Shown here in pieces: positions 10,050-20,808 of a DNA stretch of 64,000 nucleotides. The translations under genes and the position numbers were made by a program. Origin of the DNA: Cladorrhinum sp. PSN259. Lineage: Eukaryota; Ascomycota; Sordariomycetes; Sordariales; Podosporaceae. Numbering within the stretch: the first letter of the stretch is position 1; each line of letters begins with the position of its first letter. Where the stretch lies: NCBI GenBank assembly GCA_033725935.1, contig MU867068.1:804501-868500 (forward strand), given 5' to 3'. A model generated the notes under the pieces. That model had not been told where the DNA came from. It did not search any database and saw nothing but the letters and a program-made list of their open reading frames with translations.

Positions 10050-11300
10050 TCAAACAATCCAGATCTCCTCGGCCACTCCCTCCCTCCAACGCTCTCCCTT
10101 CATGATCCCTTCCACATACGCCGGGCCGTCCACTGTCCATTTGTCATCAACCTGCCTCAGCACCATCGGCTTGTCAACATTGAGCAGGCGAAAGACAGCG
10201 TCTCCTTCCTTCAAGGACATGTTCGTGCTCCCAAGCAGGCCTCCTTCGGTCACAAACAGCACCTTGTCCTCGTTGTGCATCCACACCGCATGCGTGAACC
10301 TGGCTATGATGGGAAAGTGCTTCAAGACGCAAAGCATCCTGAGAGCATCCGGTTCATTTCTCTCCTCCTGTTCTGAAAGCTCACAGATGAAATCTCGGGC
10401 CTGAGGGCTCTCTCCCGGGTCCTGGCTTATCCCATCGAAAATTTCGTTTCTGTAGTTTGCGTCCATGAGAATGCTGACCCAACTGGACACCGTCACCAGG
10501 GGAGTTTCCAAAGTGATGACCTTGAACTTTTGCAAGTGGCCTACGGTGAGGACGTTTCCAAGAGCGAGCCAACAGTCTTCTGGGGTCCCATAACTGTTGT
10601 ATAAGTTCCTCGATGTGGTGTAAAACTAGGAAAGCCCACTGGAGGAAGGCCAGGATGGTCTGCGCTGCGTGTTCGGAGTTTTCGAGGTTGGCCAGGTCGC
10701 TGTCCTGGTAGCGGACTACCGGGTCTGCCACCCGCGGTTTCCAAATGGTACTGTCGGTCTTCCACTTGACTCTGTCGATGAAGATGGCGTCGCACCGGAG
10801 TGTTTCACCATCTGAGTCAAAAGAGAATTGAGGAGTTGAAGAGACTGGAGTCGCACGTTCTTCGGGCTCTCGTAAAATCCCACATGTCGCCAAGGCGAAA
10901 AGGTGATGAGAAATCAGGGACCCAGCTTGGTGTCCCCAGGCCAGAATCAGCTTTGTCGACGAGCGAGAGGAGGTCAAGTGAACGTGTTGTCTGGCAAGCT
11001 TCACGTGTGGACTCCTAGTACAGCTCCTCCTTTGTTTTTGTTGAGCTCAGTGGGGAAAGGGAAATCCCCAGGGTAGTGAAGACATTGTAAAGGCCGTAAA
11101 TCCCGTCTTTTTGGTTGAAGACGTCGCTGGCTCGGCATCGAAACATGGCAAGAGTGATGTCCCTGAGTGACATGACCCTTTCCGGAACAGGCTCGCGGAT
11201 ATTTAGCCTCGGTTGCATACGTGGCAGCATGTAATGGTCCCAGATGAAGCTGTTGTAGATATACGTGCTGCCTTGGTGGAAAAGGTGGTACGTGTCGAAA
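10050..11300 (-). pseudogene. Decayed HET-domain (heterokaryon incompatibility) gene, 5'-truncated
   Basis: The C-terminal two thirds of a HET-family protein can be read, but only through lesions. The first piece (about 11300-11018) holds the region after the HET domain, including DITLAMFRCRASDVFNQKDG and IYGLYN, where intact proteins have a DPRDKVFALYGL segment. It hits an in-frame TAG at 11015-11017, after which the same frame continues with STREACQTTRSLDLLSLV and PSWVPDFSSP, typical of the family. A frameshift near 10820-10850 leads to FSFDSDGETLRCDAIFID. A second near 10600 leads to YGTPEDCWLALGN and the C-terminus (EGDAVFRLL). Upstream of 11300 the frame closes and no HET domain is found. 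The TAG is consistent with a C-to-T change. Confidence 0.8.
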
Positions 11301-12326
11301 TATTATTATAATTAACTTGTGCCGACCGTATTGCGATGATGATCAAACCGTGATCAGCATCGAAAAAGTAAAATGGATAAATGTCCTCCTGTCAACTACA
11401 CCACCCCGCCGCTTTTGCTCAGGCACCCACTAAGATATGATTAGTGAAGCGACTGAAATTGGCTCAGACTGCCTGGAACTTCGAGAATGAAAATTAGCAA
11501 CTGTTCACGAGAGAATGTAATGGCTGGTCTAAAATTAGGACCGCCAAGAAAACCTATTAATACTTTATCCTCCTCCATCTTAACAAACTGCTCGTAGAAT
11601 TCATTCCGTTATTAAACTACTTTTCTCAAACTTTCTTTCGTTCTTCTGTCCATCCATCCAGCTCCTAACCTCTTGCCTGACTAGATTTACCTCAACACTT
11701 TATATATTATACAAGGAATTTTGCAAACTTCTTTTAGCGGTACTTGCCTCTGTTAACGTGATTGCTAAGAATGGCCATTAAATGGACATCGAAGGAGAGG
11801 AGGAGACACGCAGAAGGGAATAGAATTAATGATGATGATGTCGCAGCTTCGTGCCACGCAACGTCTTAGACTAACTACAGGGAAGTACAAGGACTAATGA
11901 AGGAGGAAGTAAGGCACGGCAGACACCACAAAATACTACCTACTATAGACACCTACTACGTCCGTTCGTAGTCGGCCTAATCTGGCTGTCCCGGTCAAGA
12001 TTATTAGACCGCGTGGCCTTTAGACCATGTCGCCGGTACGGTAGGATTTGATATAGGAAGGAGGGAAATAGTGATCCTGTGAATACAAGAAGGCACCTTG
12101 GCCCCCGGAGAGATGTTAAGGACTAAAGAGGGCCTATAACTGTGTGTTGCTCAATGTACTGTTGCCTGATTGATGGATGACTCTACCCGCTTGCCTTCGA
12201 GAGAGGGAAACAGATAGGTAGGCATTAATGTGCAATGATACGCTAATGAGGAATACGCTCCGCTTAGTTATAATTAGATAGCACTTCGACGAATTTTAAT
12301 ATTTTAAGAGATAAAAAAGACGCAAA
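11301..12326. other. AT-rich gap without recognised genes
   Basis: About 1 kb of AT-rich sequence, dense in stops on both strands, between the HET pseudogene and the intact HET gene. No transposon ends or coding motifs were identified. It may be RIP-degraded sequence. Confidence 0.45.
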
Positions 12327-14159
12327 TCATACGTCCCGCAACGATCTAGTTCCAGGTGTTCCATCTTCAAGACGAGTTCTAAGACTCTCGTATGCCCTAG
12401 GAGAACCGATCGTAATGTGGACATGCTTCAGCATCGACCCGGCCATGGTGAGAAACCCTTCCGAGGCTATGTGTACCGAAATATGTGTATTCGACGCTGA
12501 TGCGTCCACGCGACTTATTCTAGGCATTGCCGCGCTATCTACGTGTAACACACTGCCTGGCACACTGTCTGGTAGCACAGTCGCGACCATCCTTTTGAAA
12601 GACTGCGCGATGCCTAGCTGGCTCGGCGCATCGGCTAGGCGGCTCCAGTGCCAGCGAGGATGAAGAACGTGGCCTGCGGCCGAAGACGATGACGATATGG
12701 CGAACACAATGGTCTCTGTCCGCCCGCCGCGCAGTCCGAATTCGACAACCGTTGCGCCCTCCAGAGTGCCGCCGACGAGTCTCGTTCCCGTTCCTCGGTT
12801 TGGGTCTGTTTGGTTTTTCTGGTCGGTCGGTCCGTCTGGAGGGCATATCTCGACTATGCTGTGTACGGCGGAAAAGCACCCTGGGGGGATGGTAGTGATG
12901 GATTCGAACGCGTCTCGGGGGCTAAACGAAAGGAGAATCCCGCCGCGGCATGTGAAACGAGCATCTCGTTTGTCGGGGACCATTAGCGTTTCCGGTACCA
13001 CCGTTTCCGAACCAACACTCTTCTCCCGTAGGTCGACAACGGCCTGCACAGGAACAAACATATCGGTCGGAGGCTCCCCCCCCACCCCCATGCACGTGGG
13101 GATGGGCACGTCCGGGTACGTCCGGCGCATGAACCGACCCGTCACGAGACTGCCCGACATGGCGATGCCCATGATCGCTTGTCCCCCTGGGGCATCTACG
13201 TCCAACACGCCAATGTAAGACGACCAACAAGCTAAGAGGGGAAGGCGGATCGACAAGCCGGCGTTAGTTATAGCGTACGGGCTGGGCGGGGTAGCGTCTA
13301 GATGATGCGGAACGTATGCGGCTTCTAAGAAAGCCTGGGGTAGCGGCGCGAGCAGGCCGGCGTGGTGAGATAGAGAGAAGGATGGTGCCCGGTCGGACCA
13401 CGACCAGCAGAAGAGCGAGTGGTCCGTTGAGACGCGCAGGATCTCGTGTTGGAGGCGCGCAAAGGCGCGCTGACCCTCGCCGTAGACCAGCGGCATGTGG
13501 ATGCCAAAGATGCCGAGCGCGCAGTACGCTATATCTTCGACGCGGGTGGTCTCGCGCCGCGCTAACCAGGCCATGCGCTCCGCGACCGAGGCGGTGTGGA
13601 TGGGAGGGACGGCATCATTCCCTTGCTCAGTCCATGTGAGGTACTTCAAGGCGATGCCGGCCGCCGCGCTGATGTGTCGCGTCAGGCTCGTCCGCGTGCC
13701 GAGCTGCGACCAGTCGGCGGCATAAAAGACGACCTGGCGTGGGGCGAGCAGCTCCTGGAGCGTCCAGCCGCGGCGAAACCAGCGGCTCCGGCGCATCGCG
13801 CGCGCCCCCGTTAACGGCTGGTACGTCGCGACATCGGACAGGTAAGCGTAGCAGACGTCGGACGCGGCGTACCATGCAAACATGGAGTTAATAGCCTCGG
13901 TCAGCTCAGTCGAGCTAGACTTATCAATGCAGTTAGTATCGACCCAGAGATGACTGTAGCCGTCCTCCCTCGCCAGCTCGCACGCCGATACGATCTTTTG
14001 GTATCCCTTCATCTTGGAGACATTGCCTGTAGCCCGATTGGCCCAGTCATGGTACGTAACTTCCTCATCCTCCCACGTGTGTGAGAGGATGGCATATTTG
14101 GGGACATGGTCTCCGGCAAAGTACTCGATGTCGAGGGTTGTCGTGTGGATGAGGCGCAT
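12327..14159 (-). CDS. HET-domain protein (heterokaryon incompatibility family)
   Basis: An intronless frame of 610 aa. The ATG at 14159 was chosen because MRLIHTTTLDIEYFAGD is the usual beginning of this HET subfamily; an in-frame ATG 29 codons upstream adds an atypical leader. HET motifs follow in order: YAILSHTWEDEEVTY, KMKGYQKI, HLWVDTNCIDK, SDVCYAYLSDV, RSRWFRRGWTLQELLAP, then ARRETTRVEDIAYCALGIF and MPLVYGEGQRAFARLQHEI. The C-terminal half after about residue 270 matches no domain I recognise. HET domains are TIR-like and trigger cell death on allorecognition in fungi; that role is inferred from the family. It lies next to a decayed HET gene and near an NLR-like gene. Confidence 0.92.
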   Translation of the reverse strand: MRLIHTTTLDIEYFAGDHVPKYAILSHTWEDEEVTYHDWANRATGNVSKMKGYQKIVSACELAREDGYSHLWVDTNCIDKSSSTELTEAINSMFAWYAASDVCYAYLSDVATYQPLTGARAMRRSRWFRRGWTLQELLAPRQVVFYAADWSQLGTRTSLTRHISAAAGIALKYLTWTEQGNDAVPPIHTASVAERMAWLARRETTRVEDIAYCALGIFGIHMPLVYGEGQRAFARLQHEILRVSTDHSLFCWSWSDRAPSFSLSHHAGLLAPLPQAFLEAAYVPHHLDATPPSPYAITNAGLSIRLPLLACWSSYIGVLDVDAPGGQAIMGIAMSGSLVTGRFMRRTYPDVPIPTCMGVGGEPPTDMFVPVQAVVDLREKSVGSETVVPETLMVPDKRDARFTCRGGILLSFSPRDAFESITTIPPGCFSAVHSIVEICPPDGPTDQKNQTDPNRGTGTRLVGGTLEGATVVEFGLRGGRTETIVFAISSSSSAAGHVLHPRWHWSRLADAPSQLGIAQSFKRMVATVLPDSVPGSVLHVDSAAMPRISRVDASASNTHISVHIASEGFLTMAGSMLKHVHITIGSPRAYESLRTRLEDGTPGTRSLRDV

Positions 14160-14746
14160 GGTGTCGTCAGTTATATCTGTTAGAGTTTGGCTTAAGGTAA
14201 TTAGGTAGCTAAGTTCGCGATCTAATGGTGGCATATTGCGGGGCATCGCCCAGTCTCACTCCCCTGCACTCTGCAAGCAGATGTTGGGAGCGTTGGGTTA
14301 AAAGGTGCTCATGATCTTATTGGCTAAAACTCGGCCTGTAAGGCATCTCCTAACCTTGATTACGTGGGCAGTGCAGTTCCCCAAAGTCCAGTAATCTGCG
14401 CATAACCCTTCCTGAGCTAAGTGGATCTAGAAATGGTGTGTGATTATTTTAAGCTAAAACGCCGCTAAAAGCTACTCCATCTCTGTGTATTAACCAGGAC
14501 AACACCATTGAATCCGCTACATAAATAATAAAATTACTGCCCTAGCAAATTTAATTGAGAATAAATTTATTTTAGAGCGCCAACAACCCCATTTTGCATT
14601 CTTGGTTGTGATGGTAAGCCGGAACAAAGTGGTCTGCCAGGTAATGTAGTGGAGTGGCCACGGAATAAAAAATCACCCCCTTTTTCTGGATCCACTTTGT
14701 GAGCTTAACTGTACGCCCTCTAAGATTGCTAGTATCTGATGCTTTC
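14160..14746. other. Intergenic: 5' of the HET gene and 3' of the AAA gene
   Basis: AT-rich around 14440-14600. No coding pattern was found. It should contain the HET promoter and the AAA gene terminator. Confidence 0.45.
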
Positions 14747-17152
14747 CTACGTCGAACGTGTATTGTGCTTCACCAAACGATCGTCCTGATCGTCAAAACG
14801 AAGTCTATGCCTCATTGCATTCTCCCTAGCCGTGCCGCCGGAAACCTTCTCGAGGTATTCTGTAAGTCCATGCGTAGTCTGGAGTATCGACTTAACGTAC
14901 CACCAATCAAGCCGCATCTTCGCCTGCACGGCCATCGCCTGTGCCGTGCGTAGGACATTGGCAAGCTGGGTAGCATTCAATTTCTTTCTGAGCAGATCGG
15001 TATTGTAGTATCCATCTTGTAAAGATTCTACGTCGATGTCGCTTTCGGCTGCGAGTTGTGCACACATATTACTCCACAGTCGCTTTCGGCGTTCAGGAGT
15101 CAAGGAGAAATGAATGGCCAGTCGAAATCGAGACGTTAAAGCTTCGTCTAGAGAACCCACTTTGATCTTGGCGGTTAGCGCGGATACTCTTAAGGATGAT
15201 TGACCTCGAGCCTGCCCACTTGCCCCTCCTGGAGATGGCATACCTCTGCTGGTTTCGAGAATGGCGATGCCCTTGAAACGCTGGAGAACGCCGAGAATGA
15301 CGGAAACGACAGCGTTGCGCTGCACGTCGGCGATCTTGCGCGCCTCGAGGAAGACCTCGCAGTCCTCCAACAGGACCACTATGCGGCAATGGGTCATCAG
15401 TGTCGGTCGCAAAATAATAGGACGGGCAGTTGCTTACCTGCATTCCAAGCACTTGCGAGGTTGAAGACCGTCTCTAGGTTCTTCTTTACGTCGGCAGCGG
15501 CAAATCCAATGTCTGCCGATGTAAGACGGTAGAGCGGCAACTCGGCAAATTCTACCACGCTTTCCGCCGTATACGTTTTGCCGGTGCCCGGTGCGCCGTG
15601 CAGCAGTATCGCGACGCCCGTGTTACTCCTGTGGCTAACATCGCTCGTGTCTAATGCCGCTGTTATCCCTTGGTAGTGGTTCTGAAGCAACGCGGTAAGG
15701 ATTTCCGTCTCTCTCATATCGATAATCAAGTTACGGTGAGACGCTCGATGCCATCGTACTGGTTGTATGTACTCCACCTCCAGCATCACTAAAGTACGCT
15801 CGGATGGTTAGTCAACCTGCAAGGTACAGAAGCCACTACCTACCAGAGAGAACAAAAAAAAAAAAAAAAAAAAAAAAGAAAAGGGCGGTTTCCATACTCC
15901 ACTTCTTATCATGGAAACCGAAGCCTCGAATCGTTGGAGGCAACAGTTGCACGAACAGACCGGGCGGTGGTTCGTCGGCGTCCATGAGTTCGGGCGCGAG
16001 GTACTCCCGAAAGGATAGGATGTCGGCTTCACTGCCGTCATCGCCGTGGAGCTCCCGATATGCATTTACGTCGACCATGTATCGGCCATTCACGGGAGCG
16101 ATGAAGGGCTGATTGCTGACCTCGTAGCCGACCAACCGTCTCCGACGGCAACTCCAGAACGTCTTACCCCGGTCCAGAATCATAGAATAGATCTTGGCGC
16201 TGGCGAGGTGTAGCGGATATGCGGCAAGCGATGAGATTGGGAATTTCGCGGTTCTGCTCCTGCCATGACTCCGAGGCCAGGGAACGACGACTTTGTGATG
16301 GCTCTTGGCAAAGCGACCGTCGAATGACCACCTCTCACACTCAATCTTGATGGGATACGAGTATGGGAGGGGGCAGTTCTTGGTCAAGATGGTGACGAGC
16401 TGTCCATTTTCCCGGGTAAGCAAGACTTGATTGGGACCGAACAGCTTGTGAGCGTGGTCTCTTGTGACATGGGAGTCCTTAAAGAGGTCATCGGCTTCGC
16501 TATATTCCCGACCGAAGTTTGCGTCAAGATAGTCGAGGAGAACGCCGGTAACATGGCGATGTGGTGACGCGAGGCTAGCTTGGGCTGCTCTCAGGACGTT
16601 GCGGATGTGGTAGAAGTGGAGGTACGGGGCTAACATGTTGTATTCACTATCCCATCCATCCAGAGACGCGTCGCTGGGTCCTTGGTGCGAACGCTGAACC
16701 TCGGTTATTGCGTTGCGAAAAGTGTCCGACGTAATATCCATGTGCTCCCTCTCCGGAAAGGCATGCTCCCCATTCTCGCCCAGAAGAAACAGGCCCGACG
16801 TGTCGCTGTCTTCTGCGACATCCTGGAGTCTCGCTAGAAGCTGGGAATGGTATGTAGTGCAGCTGTAAGTCCGGTAGATGACAAAGATAATGGCTGGATC
16901 TTGCATATGCAACGACGCAGGGTCCGCGATAGGGGATAGTCCGCGAAGGGGGTCTGCCCTGGTGTCGTTCTTGAAAAGGCGGGGTGTGTCGCGGAAGAAG
17001 GCCGTCTCAGGATGGCTGGAGTGGGTTGGAGACAGCCCAGAGCAATTAACCTGATGAAGGATGATGAAGTGGGACATATCTTGTGCGCTCTTCGGGTCGG
17101 GATTAGCATCTTGGCTGCCCCGCGGCTCCTGCGGAGACGTCGACATGGTCAA
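14747..17152 (-). CDS. AAA+ ATPase with N-terminal DUF7025-type region and atypical Walker B
   Basis: Three exons (17152-15898, 15788-15438, 15378-14747) give 745 aa. The N-terminal ~430 residues resemble the large non-ATPase region (DUF7025-like) found before the AAA domain in a fungus-specific family. It includes a substrate-like block (CERWSFDGRFAKSHHK) and YEVSNQPFIAPVNGRYMVDV. The AAA domain has Walker A LLHGAPGTGKTYTAE and the helix LTSADIGF. Walker B, joined across intron 2, reads VVLLEDCEVFLEAR where the family has VVLLDEADVFLEAR, so the Asp-Glu pair is reversed. Sensor-1 is ILETSR in place of ILTTNR. The C-terminus is the AAA lid. ATP hydrolysis may be altered. The 109-nt intron 1 carries a 24-nt T run. 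Confidence 0.85.
15854..15877. repeat. Poly-A tract (poly-T in the sense of the AAA gene), 24 nt
   Basis: Twenty-four consecutive A on the plus strand. In the AAA gene it is the pyrimidine tract of intron 1, upstream of the acceptor at 15789. Its length is probably variable between strains. Confidence 0.95.
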
Positions 17153-18966
17153 AAAGGTTCAAGAACGGGAGAAACCAAGATAGCCGAGTTCAGATCTTGA
17201 TAACCGCTTTTTGAAGAGAGAAGCACCTTCCAGAGTTGTAATGTGAACTGGTAGGTACATTCACATCCCGCTTGGAGGAGGGATGTTGCCTGACTGGGTT
17301 GAGAGGAAGAGCGTTGCATCTGCGAATCACGAAGTTTACCCGTCCTGAGGACGAAAAAGAATCACGTGACGGCAGGTGAGACTTGCGCACAGCCCACGCC
17401 ACAGTGCTCTTAATCTCGAGATTAAGAAGTTAGGTACTAATTGAGCAAATTGAGCTATAAGAAAGTTCGGTGCGATTTGTAACCGCAAGGCAAAGGTCGA
17501 TGCGAAATCTAAGCAAACGAGAAGGGGGTAGATGCCGTTGTAATTAATTACTTTAAAGTTCCTCCAAGCATATTTAAGAGTCTTGTGCCTGCTATAGCTG
17601 TTTTCGTCACAGTAGGAATACGAAATTTACAATGAGAGGAGTATAGTATAGCGGCTAATAGGGAAAGAACCCGTTAGTCCGTGCTTTGTGTAAGGGCGTA
17701 GTTAAGCCGGCGATGAAGAGCGGTTTCGCTATTATAGGATTATATTAATGGTACCTACTGACTATAAGTATATAGAGTGCTAAGATAGCACTTATAGTCT
17801 CTTTTAAATTACACTAACAACGATAATAACACTGCTGCGTGTTACGCCCTGTCCGTAATTCCCTTATATACGGACCATGATGTAAGGCATTATGTGTGTT
17901 GTGGCCTGCACCGGATAAGGATATAGATTATAAAGCAGTACGCTTAAGTAAGATGATAGGATAATTGAAGGTTATAAGACGATTTTAAACGGGTTAATGA
18001 TTATTAATGATAGATTATTTTATAAACTGTCGCTATATATATTATAAATAAATAAACGTGATATTACCTATATAAGGAACTAAGTCCTTACGATTAAAAA
18101 TATATATTACTGCTTTTATTTATAATAAGATTATTTATATATCTTTTTTAAAAGATTTTAAACTTTGCTTAGCTATCCCTACTACTAAATGATAATAAGG
18201 ATAGCCCTCTTTAAGGGAGTCTTAAATCATACATATATATTATCGATTAATTAAGCGGCTACCAAAATACGAAATGCTTTCCTCATCGCTGCTGCCTTGG
18301 CACACCACGACGCAGAAACCGTGAATACTCCTAAAAATGCAGGTTCAACTGCGTGGTGCTCAGGTTTACTCAGTTAATGCTTCGATAATGGCGTTCGGCA
18401 AGTACCATGAGTCGGTTGACGACGGCAAGACCAACGCGGAGATCGCATACAACAGGGGGGGAGCGGAACGGCGACTTCAGACGTGGCGAAGAGCCCACGA
18501 CCACTTGGCAAATCAGAGCTGGATAAACCAAGCTTCTCAGCCGAGACACCAGCAACGGCCAACACCACAGTCCGGGCCACACATTCTGAGGGAAACCCCT
18601 GGGGTTCCAACCTAGCCCAGGCATCTCCAGAGGCTGCACCATCCGTCCACCCACGCCGTCAATTCTATGACAGCTAATCAAACTGTGCCAGGAAACACAG
18701 GTCAGTGATAAGTTTTCCAGCTGACATCAGGAACATTTTGCAGGCTGTTGGGTTCTCAAGCTGCCTGGCAGTGAGACACTTGTGGAAACGATGTGCGACA
18801 CTCATGGATGCAAATTTGGGATCAGTCAATAGCATTATATAAGGAGCTAATCACACAAAGTAACACTCAGAGAACAAATGAAGATATTTGAAGCCTGTGA
18901 AACAGCAGTGTGTCCAACCCTAGGGGCGGCATTGGGCGGCACTGATGGCAACACGACTGCCCAGCC
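17153..18966. other. Long gap; strongly AT-rich between about 17400 and 18270
   Basis: The first ~250 bp is the upstream region of the AAA gene. The middle (about 17400-18270) is very AT-rich, with many TATA/TTAA runs and stops in all frames, as in RIP-degraded repeats. No element type could be named. From about 18290 composition becomes normal up to the 3' end of the next gene; short frames there show no family features. Confidence 0.55.
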
Positions 18967-20355
18967 TTACGATGCACCAGTCGGGACAGCTTGTGGGACG
19001 GTTGGTGGATCTGCTAGTGGGACGGTTGGCGGATCTGCTGGTAGAATGGTTGCGGCAGGGGCGCCTGTTGGTGAAATCACCGGCGCGTCTGATGATAGAG
19101 TGACGGGAGCATCGGGTGCCGGGTCGACCGCGACGGGGCGTGGCTTCTTGGGGTCGAAGTGGTAGTCGGCCGGGTTGGTTGAGCCGGCCCACCGGAGCAG
19201 CTGCTGGCAGTTTGCACACGGCGGGGCGACCTTTCTCTTGACTTTTGCCGCATCATATTTGTTGATTTCTGCAAATTCACGCTGGAGCGCGAGCCCTTCC
19301 ATTCGTCTCCTCGTGTCCAGCTGATCAACATGAGGACTGCAAAATCATGTTAGGACTGATGTGCGACTGTGGAGGACTCATTTGCGGTAAAAAGAGGGCA
19401 ATTAAAAGGATAGAGAAATGGCTCACCCGAGCATCTCGAGAAACGGGTAAGTCTCAGCGCAGTTCCCAAATACTTGGCTGCCGGGCCTGTCGATTCTGGT
19501 AGGAGACTCTTCCCAGGTTGTATAGGTTCCAGGAAAGTCGTGGAAGCCGGACAACAGGCTGTATCGCTTCCGTCTCAGGGCGTCTTGCCACGACCCGGTG
19601 TCGTCTGCTCCCCTGAGAGCCCACTCGTACCCGGCTAGGACAGCGCCTAGAAAGAAGTCGCCGGTTTGTGGGTCCCAGGTGCACTGGAAGTAGAAGGAAG
19701 GATCGCCGACGCCTTGGCCTCTCCTTCCCTCACGCCTCGCACCGGTGACGGCCGGTTTCTTATTGAAGCCGATCCACATGCAGAACCGAGCATACACGGC
19801 CGTCAGTGGGAGATAGAAGTTTGCCTCGTTAGCGGTGGCAAAATTCGGAGCCGGTCCCATCTTGGCGAAGAACAAGCCCAGCAGGTCGAACGGGCTCCAG
19901 TACGGGCGGGTGCCAGCCTGCTTAGCCCACCAGTGGCCGGGCGAGTTTGCCTGGACGGCGAATTTGGAAGCATTGGCGACCCAGTTCCGCCACGCTGGAG
20001 TGACAACTCGACGGATATGCTGGCGTGGTCGAGCGGCGCCGCCCGAGTACTCATTACCATCAGGGGCGCTATTTCTCGTAAGCCTCTTGCATCCGATGTG
20101 AGGGAGAGAGATACCCACCTTAGCAAAGCGATTTGGCTCCTGATCGTAGTGAGTTCGGTCTTGAGCGGGTCGGTTGCGCTTGCAATGACGGCGTCAAGGA
20201 ACTCAAAAACCTGTCCATTGATCAGCATGGAATCAAGTGAGCAAAAGAGTATGAGACTTGGTAAAGAGAGCAATCACCTTGGCCTTGCTATTGTAATCAT
20301 CGTACAATGTCTTCAAGTTCTTTCCTCCAAAGTCGAATATGCCGGTTGTCGCCAT
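18967..20355 (-). CDS. Putative deaminase-fold protein (CAE ... PPCxxC motifs)
   Basis: Four exons (20355-20278, 20210-20119, 20068-19427, 19336-18967; introns 67, 50, 90 nt) join in frame to 393 aa starting MATTGIFDFGGKNLK. The middle region (about residues 60-270) is unrecognised, rich in aromatic residues. The interest lies in two motifs: GNCAETYPFLEML just before intron 3 and APPCANCQQLL about 50 residues later. A Cys-Ala-Glu motif followed by PCxxC is the zinc/catalytic signature of the cytidine-deaminase superfamily, especially YwqJ-like members known from bacterial secreted toxins. Exon joining is needed to see both in one frame. The tail is Pro/Ala-rich (repeated DPPTVP). It is head-to-head with the small gene at 20809. 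The deaminase call is an inference from motifs only. Confidence 0.6.
18994..19041. repeat. Two tandem 24-bp units in the 3' coding end
   Basis: Two adjacent 24-bp copies (18994-19017 and 19018-19041) differing at two positions. They encode the repeated ADPPTVP units in the Pro-rich tail of the deaminase-motif protein. Confidence 0.85.
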
Positions 20356-20808
20356 GGCGGATAAGCTGCCAATTCACGCGGTAGGAAGGACAGAAGAGTG
20401 GCAAGGCCGAGAGAGCCAGTTGAAGGCAGGATCGCAACTCTATCCACTTAGGGTCTCATTTGTTTCCGCTCAAGCAACTTGGTAGAATTCCTGCTCGGGA
20501 GTAGAGGCGGGTCCACTGGCTCTGCCACTCAAATAACATTGCGTTCGCAGACTTGGGTTGGTACGAAATTATATAGGGAGGTATGTACATGTACATGCAT
20601 ATCCAGACCGCTGGACGAGGATATGGTGGGACCTTTGTTTGGCTGCTGTGATGGCCGACAGCCGACCCCAAACCCCTCAACCCCTCAACCCCTCATCTTG
20701 TATTTATGGCGAGCAAAGAACCCTTCGCTCAAACCAAGGCAGACTTCCTACCAACCACCATCCGGCCATTTCAAGCCCTAATTTGCCACGCAGAACCAGT
20801 TGCTCAAC
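20356..20808. promoter_or_regulatory. Bidirectional intergenic region between deaminase-motif gene and small gene
   Basis: 453 bp separates two divergent start codons, so both promoters must lie here. A TATA-like AATTATATAGG occurs near 20566-20577. No other site is claimed. Confidence 0.4.

Noticed and set aside
18878..19165. Plus-strand frame of 95 codons preceded by a TATA-like TATATAAG at about 18836
   Set aside because: It is antisense to the 3' exon of the deaminase-motif gene and encodes only Gly/Thr/Ala low complexity from the tandem repeats.
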